NCBI RefSeq assembly: GCF_000731095.1
Contig: NZ_JMTZ01000028.1
Location: 1-42,317, forward strand
Origin: Lysobacter antibioticus
GTDB taxonomy: Bacteria > Pseudomonadota > Gammaproteobacteria > Xanthomonadales > Xanthomonadaceae
DNA: 42,317 bases
Direction of reading: 5' to 3'
In this document: piece by piece, positions 15,827-24,658 of the stretch
How the letters are laid out: every line of letters begins with the position of its first letter
Numbering within the stretch: the first letter of the stretch is position 1
Position numbers and translations under genes: made by a program
The notes under the pieces: model-generated
What the model was told of the DNA's origin: nothing
Database searches by the model: none
The model's input: the letters and a program-made list of their open reading frames with translations, nothing else

Positions 15827-17112
15827 ACGCGGCACTGCGCGAGCTCGGACAGAACCTGTTGCTGCCCGGCGTCAAGGGATTGCCGTTGCAACAGGCCACG
15901 CGCCAGGACGCGATCGGCGGGCTCGGCCTGCATGTTCTCGACGGCAGCCTGTCGTATCCGGTCGCGGTGCTGCGCGAGTCCACCCTCGCCCACAACATCG
16001 CCTGGATGCGCGATTTCGTCGAACGCGCCGGCGCCCTGCTCGCGCCGCACGGCAAGACCACGATGAGCCCGCAGTTGTTCCAGGCCCAACTCGATGCCGG
16101 CGCCTGGGCGATCACCCTGGCGACGGTCCCGCAGTTGCGCATCGCTCATCGGTTCGGCGTGCGCCGGGTGCTGCTGGCCAATCAGCCGGTCGCGATCGCC
16201 GACATCGAAAGCCTGGCCGCGCTGCTGCGCGACGACCCCGGTTTCGAGGCCTGGGTCCTGGTCGATTCCTCGGCCGGCGCCCGACGCCTCGCCGAGGTGA
16301 TGCAGCGGCTCGCACCGCAACGTCGATTGCCGGTATTGGTCGAGCTCGGCGCCGAAGGCGGCCGCACCGGCGTGCGCGGCCTCGACGCCGCGCTGGCGCT
16401 CGCGCGCGAAGTCGCCGCGAGCCCCGCGCTGCGCCTGGCCGGCATCGAAGGCTACGAAGGCCTGTGGGTCGGCGCCGATCGCGACAGCGACCTGGCACGC
16501 GTGCGCGGCCTGCTCGCCGAGCTGGTCGAGCTGACCCGCCGCTGCGATGGCGAGGGCCTGTTCGACGGCGAGGAGATTTTGATCAGCGCCGGCGGCTCGG
16601 CGTATTTCGATTTCGTCGCCGACGCCTTCGCCACGGTCGGCGCGACCACGCGCCCCCTGCGACGCGTGCTGCGCTCGGGGTGTTACCTCACCTCCGACCA
16701 CGGCTTCTATCACGGCCTGCAACAGGAAATGCGCACCCGCCACGACGCCAGCTTCCGCCACGGCCTGCAACCGGCGCTGGAAGTGTGGGCGGCGGTGCAG
16801 TCGCGCCCGGAGCCGGGTCTGGCCCTGCTCACCCTCGGCAAGCGCGATGCGTCCTACGACATCGACCTGCCCAAGCCCCTGTGCTGGCACCGCCCCGGCG
16901 AGCCGGCGCCGGCGCCCATGCGCGATGCGCGCATCGCCAAGATGAACGACCAGCATGCCTATCTCGAACTGCCGCACGATCATCCGCTGCAGGTCGGCGA
17001 TCTCGTCGCCACCGGCATTTCGCACCCTTGCACCACGTTCGACAAATGGCAGGTGCTGCTGACGGTCGACGACGGTTATCGCGTCACCGGCGCCATCAAT
17101 ACTTTCTTCTGA
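15805..17112 (+). CDS. PLP-dependent D-amino-acid-type deaminase (DSD1/D-threonine aldolase-like)
   Basis: A 435-residue protein with an alanine-racemase-like PLP barrel; the Schiff-base lysine is Lys84 in PHGKTTMSP. The C-terminal D-serine-dehydratase-like domain ends with the metal-site pair His407 and Cys409 (ISHPCTTFDKW). The family covers D-threonine aldolases and metal-assisted D-serine dehydratases. Next to a D-aminoacylase-type enzyme it is usually called amino acid deaminase. With dgoK and dgoA following, a better-fitting substrate is an aminosugar acid such as D-galactosaminate, giving 2-keto-3-deoxygalactonate plus ammonia with RidA help. That substrate is inference. Start 15805 is preferred; 15823 is possible. 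Confidence 0.85.
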   Translation: MTGAVPMNAALRELGQNLLLPGVKGLPLQQATRQDAIGGLGLHVLDGSLSYPVAVLRESTLAHNIAWMRDFVERAGALLAPHGKTTMSPQLFQAQLDAGAWAITLATVPQLRIAHRFGVRRVLLANQPVAIADIESLAALLRDDPGFEAWVLVDSSAGARRLAEVMQRLAPQRRLPVLVELGAEGGRTGVRGLDAALALAREVAASPALRLAGIEGYEGLWVGADRDSDLARVRGLLAELVELTRRCDGEGLFDGEEILISAGGSAYFDFVADAFATVGATTRPLRRVLRSGCYLTSDHGFYHGLQQEMRTRHDASFRHGLQPALEVWAAVQSRPEPGLALLTLGKRDASYDIDLPKPLCWHRPGEPAPAPMRDARIAKMNDQHAYLELPHDHPLQVGDLVATGISHPCTTFDKWQVLLTVDDGYRVTGAINTFF

Positions 17113-17192
17113 ACGCGCCACCGACGCGATCGATACCCCCTAATCGCCGCATGATCGGCGCGATCGACAATCTTCCGAGGAACGACCCCATC

Positions 17193-18050
17193 GTGTCCGA
17201 CAACCTCATCCCCAAGATCCGCGGAGCGCTCGACACCTTGCGTCCGGCCGAACGCAAGGTCGCCGAGACCGTGCTGGCCGATCTGGACTTCGCGATCCAC
17301 GCCAGCATCGGCGCGCTGGCGATACGCGCCAATGTTTCCGAGCCCAGCGTGACCCGCTTCTGCCGCGCGATCGGCTGCGAAGGCCTGCGCCAGTTCAAGG
17401 TCCAGCTCGCCCACAGCCTGGCCGTCGGCGTGCCCTACCAGACCGTCACCATCGACAAGGACGACGACGCCGCGACCCTGGTGCACAAGGTCTGCGACAG
17501 CATCTCCGCGGCCCTGCACGATGTACGCGAGCGCACCGACCCGGCCGCGCTCGACGCCGCCGCCGGCTTGATCGCCGGCGCTCGCCGCGTGTGCTGCATC
17601 GGCGTCGGCTCGGGCTCGGGCGTGGTCGCGCAGGACGCCTTCCTGCGCTTCCTGCGCCTGGACATCGCCGCCACCGCCCACAGCGACGGCCATCTGCAGC
17701 GGCTCGCCTCGGGCATGCTCGACGCCAACGACGTGCTGTTCGCGATCTCTCTGTCGGGCCGCAGCCCCGAGGTCAACGACAGCGTGCGCATCGCCAAGCA
17801 GCGCGGCGCGCGCATCATCGCCCTGACCCAGGCCGGCGCGCCGCTGGGTTGGGACGCCGACGTGCCGCTGCTGTTGCCGCCGTCGAGCGCGGCGACGCCG
17901 TACTCGCCCGGCGTGTCGCGGCTGATGCAGTTGGCCGTGATCGACATGCTGGCGATCGCAGTCGCGCTGCGCCAGGAACCGGGCGTGCTGGAGAAGGCGC
18001 GCCGGGCCAAGGCCGAAGTCGAACGCACCCAGGTTCCCGGCCGCTCATGA
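17193..18050 (+). CDS. MurR/RpiR-family transcriptional regulator
   Basis: A 285-residue regulator with an N-terminal RpiR helix-turn-helix domain (about 1-77, with LRPAERKVAETVL and VSEPSVTRFCRAIGCEGLRQFK) and a C-terminal SIS domain (about 120-260, with CIGVGSGSGVVAQDA and SLSGRSPEV) that binds sugar phosphates or sugar acids. The start is taken as GTG at 17193, about nine bases after GAGGAA; an ATG at 17151 would add a 14-residue tail unlike the family. The stop overlaps the deacylase start (ATGA). It probably represses the cluster through the palindrome at 14534-14560. Confidence 0.87.
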   Translation: MSDNLIPKIRGALDTLRPAERKVAETVLADLDFAIHASIGALAIRANVSEPSVTRFCRAIGCEGLRQFKVQLAHSLAVGVPYQTVTIDKDDDAATLVHKVCDSISAALHDVRERTDPAALDAAAGLIAGARRVCCIGVGSGSGVVAQDAFLRFLRLDIAATAHSDGHLQRLASGMLDANDVLFAISLSGRSPEVNDSVRIAKQRGARIIALTQAGAPLGWDADVPLLLPPSSAATPYSPGVSRLMQLAVIDMLAIAVALRQEPGVLEKARRAKAEVERTQVPGRS

Positions 18051-19525
18051 GCGCGAGATTCGCACCGGCGGCAGCCACCTTCGATCTGGTCATCGCCGAC
18101 GCCTGGGTGCTCGACGGCAGCGGCGGCCCCGGCTACCGCGCCGATGTCGCCGTCGACGGCGAGCGCATCGCCGCGATCGGCGCGCCCCACAGCCTGCACG
18201 GACGCAAACGCGAGGACGCATGCGGGCTCGCACTGGCACCGGGCTTCATCGACGTCCACACCCACGACGACCGCGCGGTGCTCGACGACCCCGGCGTGTT
18301 CAACAAGCTCAGCCAGGGCGTGACCACGGTGATCGCCGGCAATTGCGGGATCAGCCTGGCGCCATGGCGCGCCGACCGCGAACCGCCGGCGCCGCTGTCG
18401 TTGATCGGAGGCCAGGCCGATTTCCGTTTCGAACGCTTCCGCGACTACCTCGATGCGGTCGATGCGGCGCGCCCGGCGGTCAACGTCGCGGCGATGGTCG
18501 GTCATTCGACCCTGCGCATCGCCGAGGTCGCCGACCTCGGCCGCGCCGCCGACGATGCCGAGATCGAACGCATGCGCGCGCGCTTGCGCGAGGCGATGCA
18601 GGCCGGCGCGATCGGTTTCTCCAGCGGCCTGTTCTACCAGCCGAGCCGGGCCGCGCCGAACAGCGAAGTGATCGAACTCGTCCGCGAGAGCGGCGCCTAC
18701 GGCGGCGTCTACGCCTCGCACCTGCGCGACGAATACGACGGTGTGCTCGAAGCGATCGACGAAGCCGTCGACGCCGGCGAAGCCGCGCACACCCCGGTCG
18801 TGCTGTCGCATCACAAATGCGCCGGCCCCGCGAACTGGGGCCGCACCGTTGAGACCCTGGCGCGCATCGACGAACGCCGCCGCCGCCATTGGGTCGGCCT
18901 CGACGCCTACCCCTACACGGCCGGCTCGACCGTGCTCGATCCGGACTACGTCGACGGGGCGATCCGGATCCTGGTGAGCTGGTCGACGCCGCACCCCGAA
19001 CAGGCCGGTCGCGACCTGAGCGACATCGCCGCCGATTGGCGGGTCGACCAGAAAGAAGCCGCGCGCCGCCTGCACCCGGCCGGTGCGGTGTATTTCCAGA
19101 TGCGCGAGGACGACGTCCGCCGCGTGCTCAGCCACGACCGCACCATGATCGGTTCCGACGGCCTGCCGCACGACGCCCACCCGCATCCGCGCCTGTGGGG
19201 CGCGTTTCCGCGCGTGCTCGGCCATTACTGCCGCGACCAGGGCTTGTTCCATCTGCCCGAAGCGGTGCGCCGCATGACCTCGCTGTCGGCCGACAGCTTC
19301 GGCCTCAAACGGCGCGGACGCATCGCCCCCGGACTCGCCGCCGATTTGGTTCTGTTCGATCCCGACACCATCGCCGACCGCGCCACCTTCGCCGAACCCA
19401 AGCAAGCGGCCGCGGGCATCCGCGCGGTCTGGGTCGGCGGCGCCTGCGCCTTGCGCGATGCCCACGCCACCGGCGAACGCCGCGGCCGCGTCCTGCGCCG
19501 CGAGGAGGAACGCCATGCTCGATGA
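18047..19525 (+). CDS. D-aminoacylase-type amidohydrolase, candidate N-acetyl-aminosugar-acid deacetylase
   Basis: A 492-residue zinc amidohydrolase. The D-aminoacylase metal and active-site residues can be matched one by one: His71, His73 (HTHDD), Cys100 (GNCGIS), His225 (SHLRDE), His255 (LSHHK) and Asp371 (GSDGLP). The known family reaction is removal of acyl groups from N-acyl-D-amino acids. An aldonic amino sugar has the same N-acyl-2-amino acid head group, so N-acetylgalactosaminate or N-acetylglucosaminate is a natural alternative substrate, which fits the dgoK-dgoA neighbours. It overlaps RpiR by four bases and dgoK by eleven. Confidence 0.87.
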   Translation: MSARFAPAAATFDLVIADAWVLDGSGGPGYRADVAVDGERIAAIGAPHSLHGRKREDACGLALAPGFIDVHTHDDRAVLDDPGVFNKLSQGVTTVIAGNCGISLAPWRADREPPAPLSLIGGQADFRFERFRDYLDAVDAARPAVNVAAMVGHSTLRIAEVADLGRAADDAEIERMRARLREAMQAGAIGFSSGLFYQPSRAAPNSEVIELVRESGAYGGVYASHLRDEYDGVLEAIDEAVDAGEAAHTPVVLSHHKCAGPANWGRTVETLARIDERRRRHWVGLDAYPYTAGSTVLDPDYVDGAIRILVSWSTPHPEQAGRDLSDIAADWRVDQKEAARRLHPAGAVYFQMREDDVRRVLSHDRTMIGSDGLPHDAHPHPRLWGAFPRVLGHYCRDQGLFHLPEAVRRMTSLSADSFGLKRRGRIAPGLAADLVLFDPDTIADRATFAEPKQAAAGIRAVWVGGACALRDAHATGERRGRVLRREEERHAR

Positions 19526-20450
19526 ATCGCTCCACCGCAACGCCCCCAACACCGGCACCGCGATCGCCCTGATCGGCGTCGACTGGGGCTCCACCCATCT
19601 GCGCGTGCACGCCTTCGACGCGCTCGGCGGCATCATCGCCACGCGCCAGAGCGCGCGCGGCATGGCCTCGCTGCATTCGCCCGAGGCCTTCGCCGCCGCG
19701 CTCGACGACCTGCTCAGCGTCGACCTCGACGACGGCGACGCGCCGATCTTGCTGGCCGGCATGGTCGGCGCGCGCAACGGTTGGCAGGAAGCGCCGTACG
19801 CGCCGTTGCCCGCCCATGCCGATGCGCTCGCCTCGGCGTTGCAGCCGCTGACGTTCAAGCAGCGCCGCGCCGCGATCGTGCCCGGCGTCAGCGGCGCCAG
19901 CGATGGCTTCGACGACGTCATGCGCGGCGAAGAGACCCAGGCGCTCGGCGTGCCGCCCGGAACGCGACGCGTAGCCGCACCGGGCACGCACAGCAAATGG
20001 CTGACCCTGGACGGCGGCGGCGTGGTCGGGTTTTCGACCTATCCGACCGGCGAGATTTATTCCCTGTTGCTGCATCACAGCCTGCTCGGGCGCGGCCTGC
20101 CGGCCGAGGCCTGGTCGGAACGCGGCTTCATCAAGGGCCTGGACACCGCGCGCGAACGTCCCGACTGGTTGCACCAGTTGTTCGGCGTGCGCGCACGCAA
20201 CGTCCGCGACGCCGCGCCGGTCGAGGAATTGCCGGCGTTCCTGTCCGGCCTGTTGATCGGCTACGAGTGCCTGGCCGCCAACAACGAACCCGGCGACGGC
20301 GGCGAAGTCGCGGTGATCGGCGGCGCCAAGCTCGCCGCGACCTACGCCCTGGCGCTGCGCCGCTACGGCATCCCCCACTACATCATCGAAGGCGACACCG
20401 CGTTTTGCCGCGGCTTGTGGCGCATCGCAAAGGCAGCCCGATTCGTATGA
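19515..20450 (+). CDS. dgoK: 2-dehydro-3-deoxygalactonokinase
   Basis: A 311-residue DgoK-family kinase, with VDWGSTHLRVHAFD (ASKHA phosphate loop), PGTHSKWL, and the family's SGLLIGYE region. It phosphorylates 2-keto-3-deoxygalactonate at O6. Strong GAGGAGGAA ribosome-binding site, 11-nt overlap with the deacylase and ATGA overlap with dgoA. It is the only KDGal kinase in the window, so it probably serves both this operon and the galactonate operon at 24.6 kb. Confidence 0.92.
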   Translation: MLDESLHRNAPNTGTAIALIGVDWGSTHLRVHAFDALGGIIATRQSARGMASLHSPEAFAAALDDLLSVDLDDGDAPILLAGMVGARNGWQEAPYAPLPAHADALASALQPLTFKQRRAAIVPGVSGASDGFDDVMRGEETQALGVPPGTRRVAAPGTHSKWLTLDGGGVVGFSTYPTGEIYSLLLHHSLLGRGLPAEAWSERGFIKGLDTARERPDWLHQLFGVRARNVRDAAPVEELPAFLSGLLIGYECLAANNEPGDGGEVAVIGGAKLAATYALALRRYGIPHYIIEGDTAFCRGLWRIAKAARFV

Positions 20451-21124
20451 CCCTCGCCACGTCTCTGCCTCTGCCGAGCACGCTGCCGGCCTGGCTCGTC
20501 CAGTCGCCGTTCGTCGCGATCCTGCGCGGCATCACCCCCGACGAGGCCCTGCCGGTCGGCGAAGCGCTGTGGGATGCGGGCTGGCGCATCATCGAAGTGC
20601 CGCTGAATTCGCCGGATGCGTTCGAGAGCATCGCCCGCCTGCAACGGCGTTTCGGCGATGCGATCCTGCTCGGCGCCGGCACCGTGCGCCGCGCCGACGA
20701 AGTCGACACCCTGGTCCGCATCGGCGCGCGCCTGATGGTCTGCCCGCACACCGATCCGGCGCTGATCGGCTACGCCAAGGCCTGCGGCTTGTTCGCCCTG
20801 CCGGGCGCGGCGACCCCGAGCGAATGCCTGGCCGCCCTCGACGCCGGCGCCGACGGGCTCAAGCTGTTTCCGGCCGATGCACTCGGCCCGGCGATGCTGA
20901 GCGCCCTGCGCGCGGTGCTGCCCGCCGGCACCGCGGTGCTGCCGGTCGGCGGCATCCACACCGACCTGCTCGCGATCTGGCGCAAGGCCGGAGCGATCGG
21001 CTTCGGCATCGGCGGCACCTTGTACAAGCCCGGCACGACCGCGCCGCAGGTCGCCTCGACCGCGCAGGCCTTCAACGAAGCGTGGCTGGAATCGGTACCG
21101 ACACCGCGCGGCTTGCGTTCGTAA
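20447..21124 (+). CDS. dgoA: 2-dehydro-3-deoxy-6-phosphogalactonate aldolase (copy 1)
   Basis: A 225-residue KDPG/KDPGal aldolase: Schiff-base Lys139 in DGLKLFPA, catalytic Glu50 in IIEVPLNSP, phosphate-binding GGI and GIGG near the C-terminus. The VPLNSP segment is typical of the galactonate rather than gluconate type. It splits KDPGal into pyruvate and glyceraldehyde 3-phosphate. It is the last gene of the rightward operon, coupled to dgoK. A clearly diverged second copy lies at 23843-24487. Confidence 0.92.
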   Translation: MTLATSLPLPSTLPAWLVQSPFVAILRGITPDEALPVGEALWDAGWRIIEVPLNSPDAFESIARLQRRFGDAILLGAGTVRRADEVDTLVRIGARLMVCPHTDPALIGYAKACGLFALPGAATPSECLAALDAGADGLKLFPADALGPAMLSALRAVLPAGTAVLPVGGIHTDLLAIWRKAGAIGFGIGGTLYKPGTTAPQVASTAQAFNEAWLESVPTPRGLRS

Positions 21125-21262
21125 GCGATCGCCCGGTCACGCCCCCAAGCATCCGGCCGCTGACGACGGGCTAGAAATGGGCAACCCGGGTTTTCTCGAC
21201 AGTCCGGCTGCGGCCGACTCGATGGCCCGGGGGCCAACCGCCTTGGCGAACGCCCTGCAGGT

Positions 21263-21982
21263 TCAGTCGGGCTGCGACCCGCCGGCCGTCGACTCGATCA
21301 ACGCCGTCACCTCGTCGAGCAATCCCCGCATGGCCGACTTGGCTCGCTCGCCATCGCCCGATGCGATCGCTTCGTATACGCGCGCGTGGTCCTCCACGCT
21401 GGCCAGATCGACGCCCTTGGAACGATTGGTGACCCCGATCGAAATCCGCAACGCGGTATCGACCAGGTCGCGCAGGCGCGAATAGAAGCGGTTGCCGCTG
21501 GCTTCCAGCACCGCGACATGGAAGGCGATGTCCGATTCGAGCGCATCCCCTTCGCCCAGCTCGGCGGCGCGCATGCGCTCGATCGCGGCCTCGATCCGGG
21601 CGATGGCTTCGGCATCGCCGCGTTGCGCCGCCAGCATCGCCGCCATCGGCTCGACCGCAAGCCGCACCTGAGTGAACTCGAGCAACAGGCCGATGGAGAA
21701 CTTGCGCTCCAGCAACCAGCGCAAGACGTCCGGATCGAGCAGGTTCCAGTTCGTCTCGGGCTCGATGATGGTGCCGCGCTTCGGCCGCGCACTGAGCAAA
21801 CCCTTGGCCGTGAGCATCTTGACTGCCTCGCGCACGATGCTGCGGCTGGCGCGAAGCTGCACGCACAGTTCGGCCTCGGTCGGGAATGCCTGCTCCGGAC
21901 CGTAGTGACCGGTCACGATCGCCTCGCCCAGAGATTCGACGATTCGCCTGGTCAGGCTTGCGGAACGAGGCAATCGATTCAT
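21263..21982 (-). CDS. FadR-subfamily GntR regulator (FCD domain), copy 1
   Basis: A 239-residue regulator: winged helix (about 10-75, with RRIVESLGEAIVTG and RASRSIVREAVKMLTAKGLL) and an FCD ligand domain (about 90-225, with DIAFHVAVLEASGN and DHARVYEAI, the metal-binding Asp/His positions). FCD regulators respond to small organic acids; in galactonate loci the DgoR type senses galactonate. It lies downstream of the symporter gene on the same strand, separated by 268 bp, and converges with dgoA copy 1. It probably controls the galactonate or amino-sugar genes. Confidence 0.87.
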   Translation of the reverse strand: MNRLPRSASLTRRIVESLGEAIVTGHYGPEQAFPTEAELCVQLRASRSIVREAVKMLTAKGLLSARPKRGTIIEPETNWNLLDPDVLRWLLERKFSIGLLLEFTQVRLAVEPMAAMLAAQRGDAEAIARIEAAIERMRAAELGEGDALESDIAFHVAVLEASGNRFYSRLRDLVDTALRISIGVTNRSKGVDLASVEDHARVYEAIASGDGERAKSAMRGLLDEVTALIESTAGGSQPD

Positions 21983-22250
21983 ACGGTCAGCTCCGGTAAT
22001 GGCTCTCGCGACAGGGCCTGCGTGCCATCGAAGAGGCGAGGCCCGGCCAACCCGATAAGGCCGCGGCCTGTCATGCCTGCAAACTCGGAGCCTTCCGCCA
22101 TGCCGGAGCATTATCGCGGAGGCCTGCGGCAATAGCCACGCAAGCCGGCAAGCGGGCATCGCTGCGCGGTATCAAAACAGGGCCGGGCAAGCGCCCCAAG
22201 CGCGGCCGATCCGCTGCAATCGGCGCGGCGCCGCAGGAACCGACCGCGGC
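21983..22250. other. Gap between GntR copy 1 and the symporter
   Basis: 268 bp holding the presumptive promoter of the regulator. I see no gene or terminator with a T-tract and no copy of the 20-bp element found near 24.6 and 27.7 kb. Confidence 0.4.
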
Positions 22251-23846
22251 TCACCACCACGTGGCATAGAGCGCCACGAGTATCGCGACCACCGCCAGGG
22301 CCGCGATGTTGAAGCCCGCGCTGGTGCGGAAGCTGACGCCCTCGACCTCGATGCGGTTCACCCCGGCCCGCGACGGGACGAGCAGCGACACCGCCATCGC
22401 CAGCAGTCCGGTGACCAGAAACACCAGGCTCATGCGATCCAGGAACGGCAGCGACGGCCATACCATCTTGAACAGATAAGAGAACGCGACCGAGCCCGTC
22501 GCCGCGGCGATCGCGCCTGCCTCGTTCGCACGCTTCCAGAACAAGCCCAGCAGGAAGATCACGGTGATGCCCGGCGTGAAGAATCCGGTGAACTCCTGAA
22601 TGAACTGGAACGCTTGATCCGACTTGCCCAACAAGGGGCGGGCGGTCATCGCCGCGATGACGACCGCCACCGTCGCGACGATTCTTCCGACCCTGACCAG
22701 GCGGCGTTGGCGCACGGGGTCATCGTCCGAATCGGAGCCGCGGCGTGCGCCCGCCGCATACTTGTCAAACAGGTCCAGGGTGAAGATGGTCGCTATCGAA
22801 TTGATCTTGGAAGCCATGCTGGAAATGACGGCGGCGATCAATGCCGAGAACACCAGGCCGAGCACTCCGGGCGGCAGCAGGCGCATCATCGTCGGGTAGG
22901 CCTCGTCCGGCTTGGACAGATCCGGGGCCAGCACGACCGCGGCGATGCCCGGCAGCACGATGATGATGGGCATCAACAGCTTCAGGAACGCGGCGAATAT
23001 CACCCCTTTCTGCGCCTGATCCAGATCGCGCGCGGCCAGCGCGCGTTGAATGATGTACTGATTGAAGCCCCAGTAACTCAAGTTGGCCAGCCACATCCCG
23101 CCTATCAGCACCGACAACCCCGGCAGGTCCCGATAGAAGGGATTGTCCGGCTTCAGGATCATGTGGAAATGATCGGGAGCGCGCTCGACCAGCACCCGGA
23201 AACCGGCGCCGATGCCGGCCCCGTCGCCGATCTTGTCGAGGGTCAGCCCGGACACCAACAGGCCTCCCAACACCAGCAGCGCCACTTGCACGATGTCGGT
23301 CAACGCCACCGCTTTCAAGCCGCCGTACAACTGATACAACAGCGCGAACGCGGCAAGCAGATACAGCGCCGTGCCCTGGTCGATACCGGCGATCTGGTTC
23401 ACGGCGATCGAGCCGAGCCAGGCGATCGAGGTCAGGTTCACGAACACGTACAACGCGAGCCAGAACACCGTCATGAGGTTGCGGATGCCGGTCCCGTAGC
23501 GTTGCTCCAGGAACTGCGGCATCGTGACGATGCGGTTGTGCAGAAAGATCGGCAGTATCCACTTGCCCACGATCAGCAAGGTCGCGGCCGCCATCCATTC
23601 GTAGGATGCGATGGCGAGCCCCAGCGCATACCCGGAACCGGACATGCCGATGATTTGCTCGGCGGAGATGTTCGCGGCGATCAGAGAGGTCCCGATCGCC
23701 CACCACGGTAGCGATCGCGAGGCGAGAAAGTAGTCGTTGCTGTTTTTCTTGCGTCCGTGTTTCTCCCGCGCGACCCAATGCGCCAGGCCGAAGATCGCGA
23801 CGGCGTAGACGCCGATGATGACCAGATCGAGCGTCGACAATGTCAT
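22251..23846 (-). CDS. Sodium:solute symporter (SSS family), likely sugar transporter
   Basis: A 531-residue membrane protein with about 13-14 hydrophobic segments and SSS signatures: ANISAEQIIGMSGSGYALG near the start, GGLKAVALTDIVQ in the middle (the segment corresponding to the GG-x-AV-TD family motif), and SSMASKINSIATIFTLDLF. This resembles SGLT-like galactose/glucose symporters. It is translationally coupled to the second dgoA (ATGA overlap) and divergent from dgoD, so galactose, galactonate or a close relative is the probable substrate. It would import what the GH35 enzyme releases in the periplasm. Confidence 0.87.
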   Translation of the reverse strand: MTLSTLDLVIIGVYAVAIFGLAHWVAREKHGRKKNSNDYFLASRSLPWWAIGTSLIAANISAEQIIGMSGSGYALGLAIASYEWMAAATLLIVGKWILPIFLHNRIVTMPQFLEQRYGTGIRNLMTVFWLALYVFVNLTSIAWLGSIAVNQIAGIDQGTALYLLAAFALLYQLYGGLKAVALTDIVQVALLVLGGLLVSGLTLDKIGDGAGIGAGFRVLVERAPDHFHMILKPDNPFYRDLPGLSVLIGGMWLANLSYWGFNQYIIQRALAARDLDQAQKGVIFAAFLKLLMPIIIVLPGIAAVVLAPDLSKPDEAYPTMMRLLPPGVLGLVFSALIAAVISSMASKINSIATIFTLDLFDKYAAGARRGSDSDDDPVRQRRLVRVGRIVATVAVVIAAMTARPLLGKSDQAFQFIQEFTGFFTPGITVIFLLGLFWKRANEAGAIAAATGSVAFSYLFKMVWPSLPFLDRMSLVFLVTGLLAMAVSLLVPSRAGVNRIEVEGVSFRTSAGFNIAALAVVAILVALYATWW

Positions 23847-24487
23847 GCATCCACCGCGCTTGCGTCTTTGCGGTATGCCGCGACGACCGCCATGAAGGCA
23901 TCGGCACGGGCGGCGACCTCGGCCGCGGTCATCCCGGGCCGATACAGGCTGTTTCCGAGGCCATAACCATCGACCCCGGCACGAAGCCAATGCGCCGCGT
24001 TGTGCTCGTCCACGCCGCCGACGGCGCAGACGCTCACCCCGGCCGGGAGCACGGCTCGCAGCGCGCGCAAATGGGCGGGGCCATAGGTCGAAGCCGGGAA
24101 CAGTTTGAGCCGGGTCGCTCCCGCAGCGATCGCGTCGAAAGCCTCGCTGGCGGTGCCCACGCCCGGCATCGGCACCATGCCCAGTTCCAGGGCGCGCCGT
24201 ATGACCGCGGCGTCGGTGTTGGGCGCCACCAGCAGGCGCCCTCCGGTCTCGTGCAACTGCTCGACCTGGCGCAGGTCGAGCACGGTGCCGGCGCCGCACA
24301 GGCAATCGCGACCGAAAGCCCGCTGCAGCAGCCCGATGCTGACGAAGGGATCGGGCGAGTTGAGCGGAATCTCGATTCCGCCCACGCCGCGCTCGACGAG
24401 CGCCTCGGCGATGCGAAGCACTTCGCCCGGGGTAATTCCGCGCAGGATCGCTATGACGAACGGCGTTGCGTGACTTTGGGACGGCAT
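23843..24487 (-). CDS. dgoA: 2-dehydro-3-deoxy-6-phosphogalactonate aldolase (copy 2)
   Basis: A 214-residue KDPGal aldolase with Glu39 (GIEIPLNSP) and Schiff-base Lys128 (TRLKLFPAS). It is clearly diverged from copy 1 but keeps the galactonate-type NSP motif. It begins the leftward operon with the symporter and is divergent from dgoD across a promoter region with the 20-bp element. No kinase accompanies it. Confidence 0.92.
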   Translation of the reverse strand: MPSQSHATPFVIAILRGITPGEVLRIAEALVERGVGGIEIPLNSPDPFVSIGLLQRAFGRDCLCGAGTVLDLRQVEQLHETGGRLLVAPNTDAAVIRRALELGMVPMPGVGTASEAFDAIAAGATRLKLFPASTYGPAHLRALRAVLPAGVSVCAVGGVDEHNAAHWLRAGVDGYGLGNSLYRPGMTAAEVAARADAFMAVVAAYRKDASAVDA

Positions 24488-24599
24488 CTGATCGCTGCTC
24501 CAGCCTGCATGGTCGAGCGGGTACTGCGCCTGGGAATACTCATCCCCGGCTCATCCGGCGGCGTCATGGCGCCTCTGTCGCCTGCCGGACGATGGTTTA

Positions 24600-24619
24600 A
24601 AGTACTTATATATGATAAA
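24600..24619 (+). promoter_or_regulatory. 20-bp shared element upstream of dgoD
   Basis: AAGTACTTATATATGATAAA, identical to 27705-27724 upstream of the TonB receptor. It contains the palindrome AAGTACTT, a TTAT-N5-ATAA dyad and -10-like hexamers (TATATA, TATGAT). It lies 40 bp before the dgoD start and 113 bp from the dgoA copy 2 start. Likely a joint promoter/operator bound by one of the two GntR proteins. Confidence 0.7.
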
Positions 24620-24658
24620 AGTGCAGCCTGTCCATCGCCATCATTTCGCCGACTGCCT

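Noticed and set aside
17435-19996. 853-codon minus-strand open frame
   Set aside because: Runs antisense across RpiR, the deacylase and dgoK, all of which have catalytic motifs in the plus frame.
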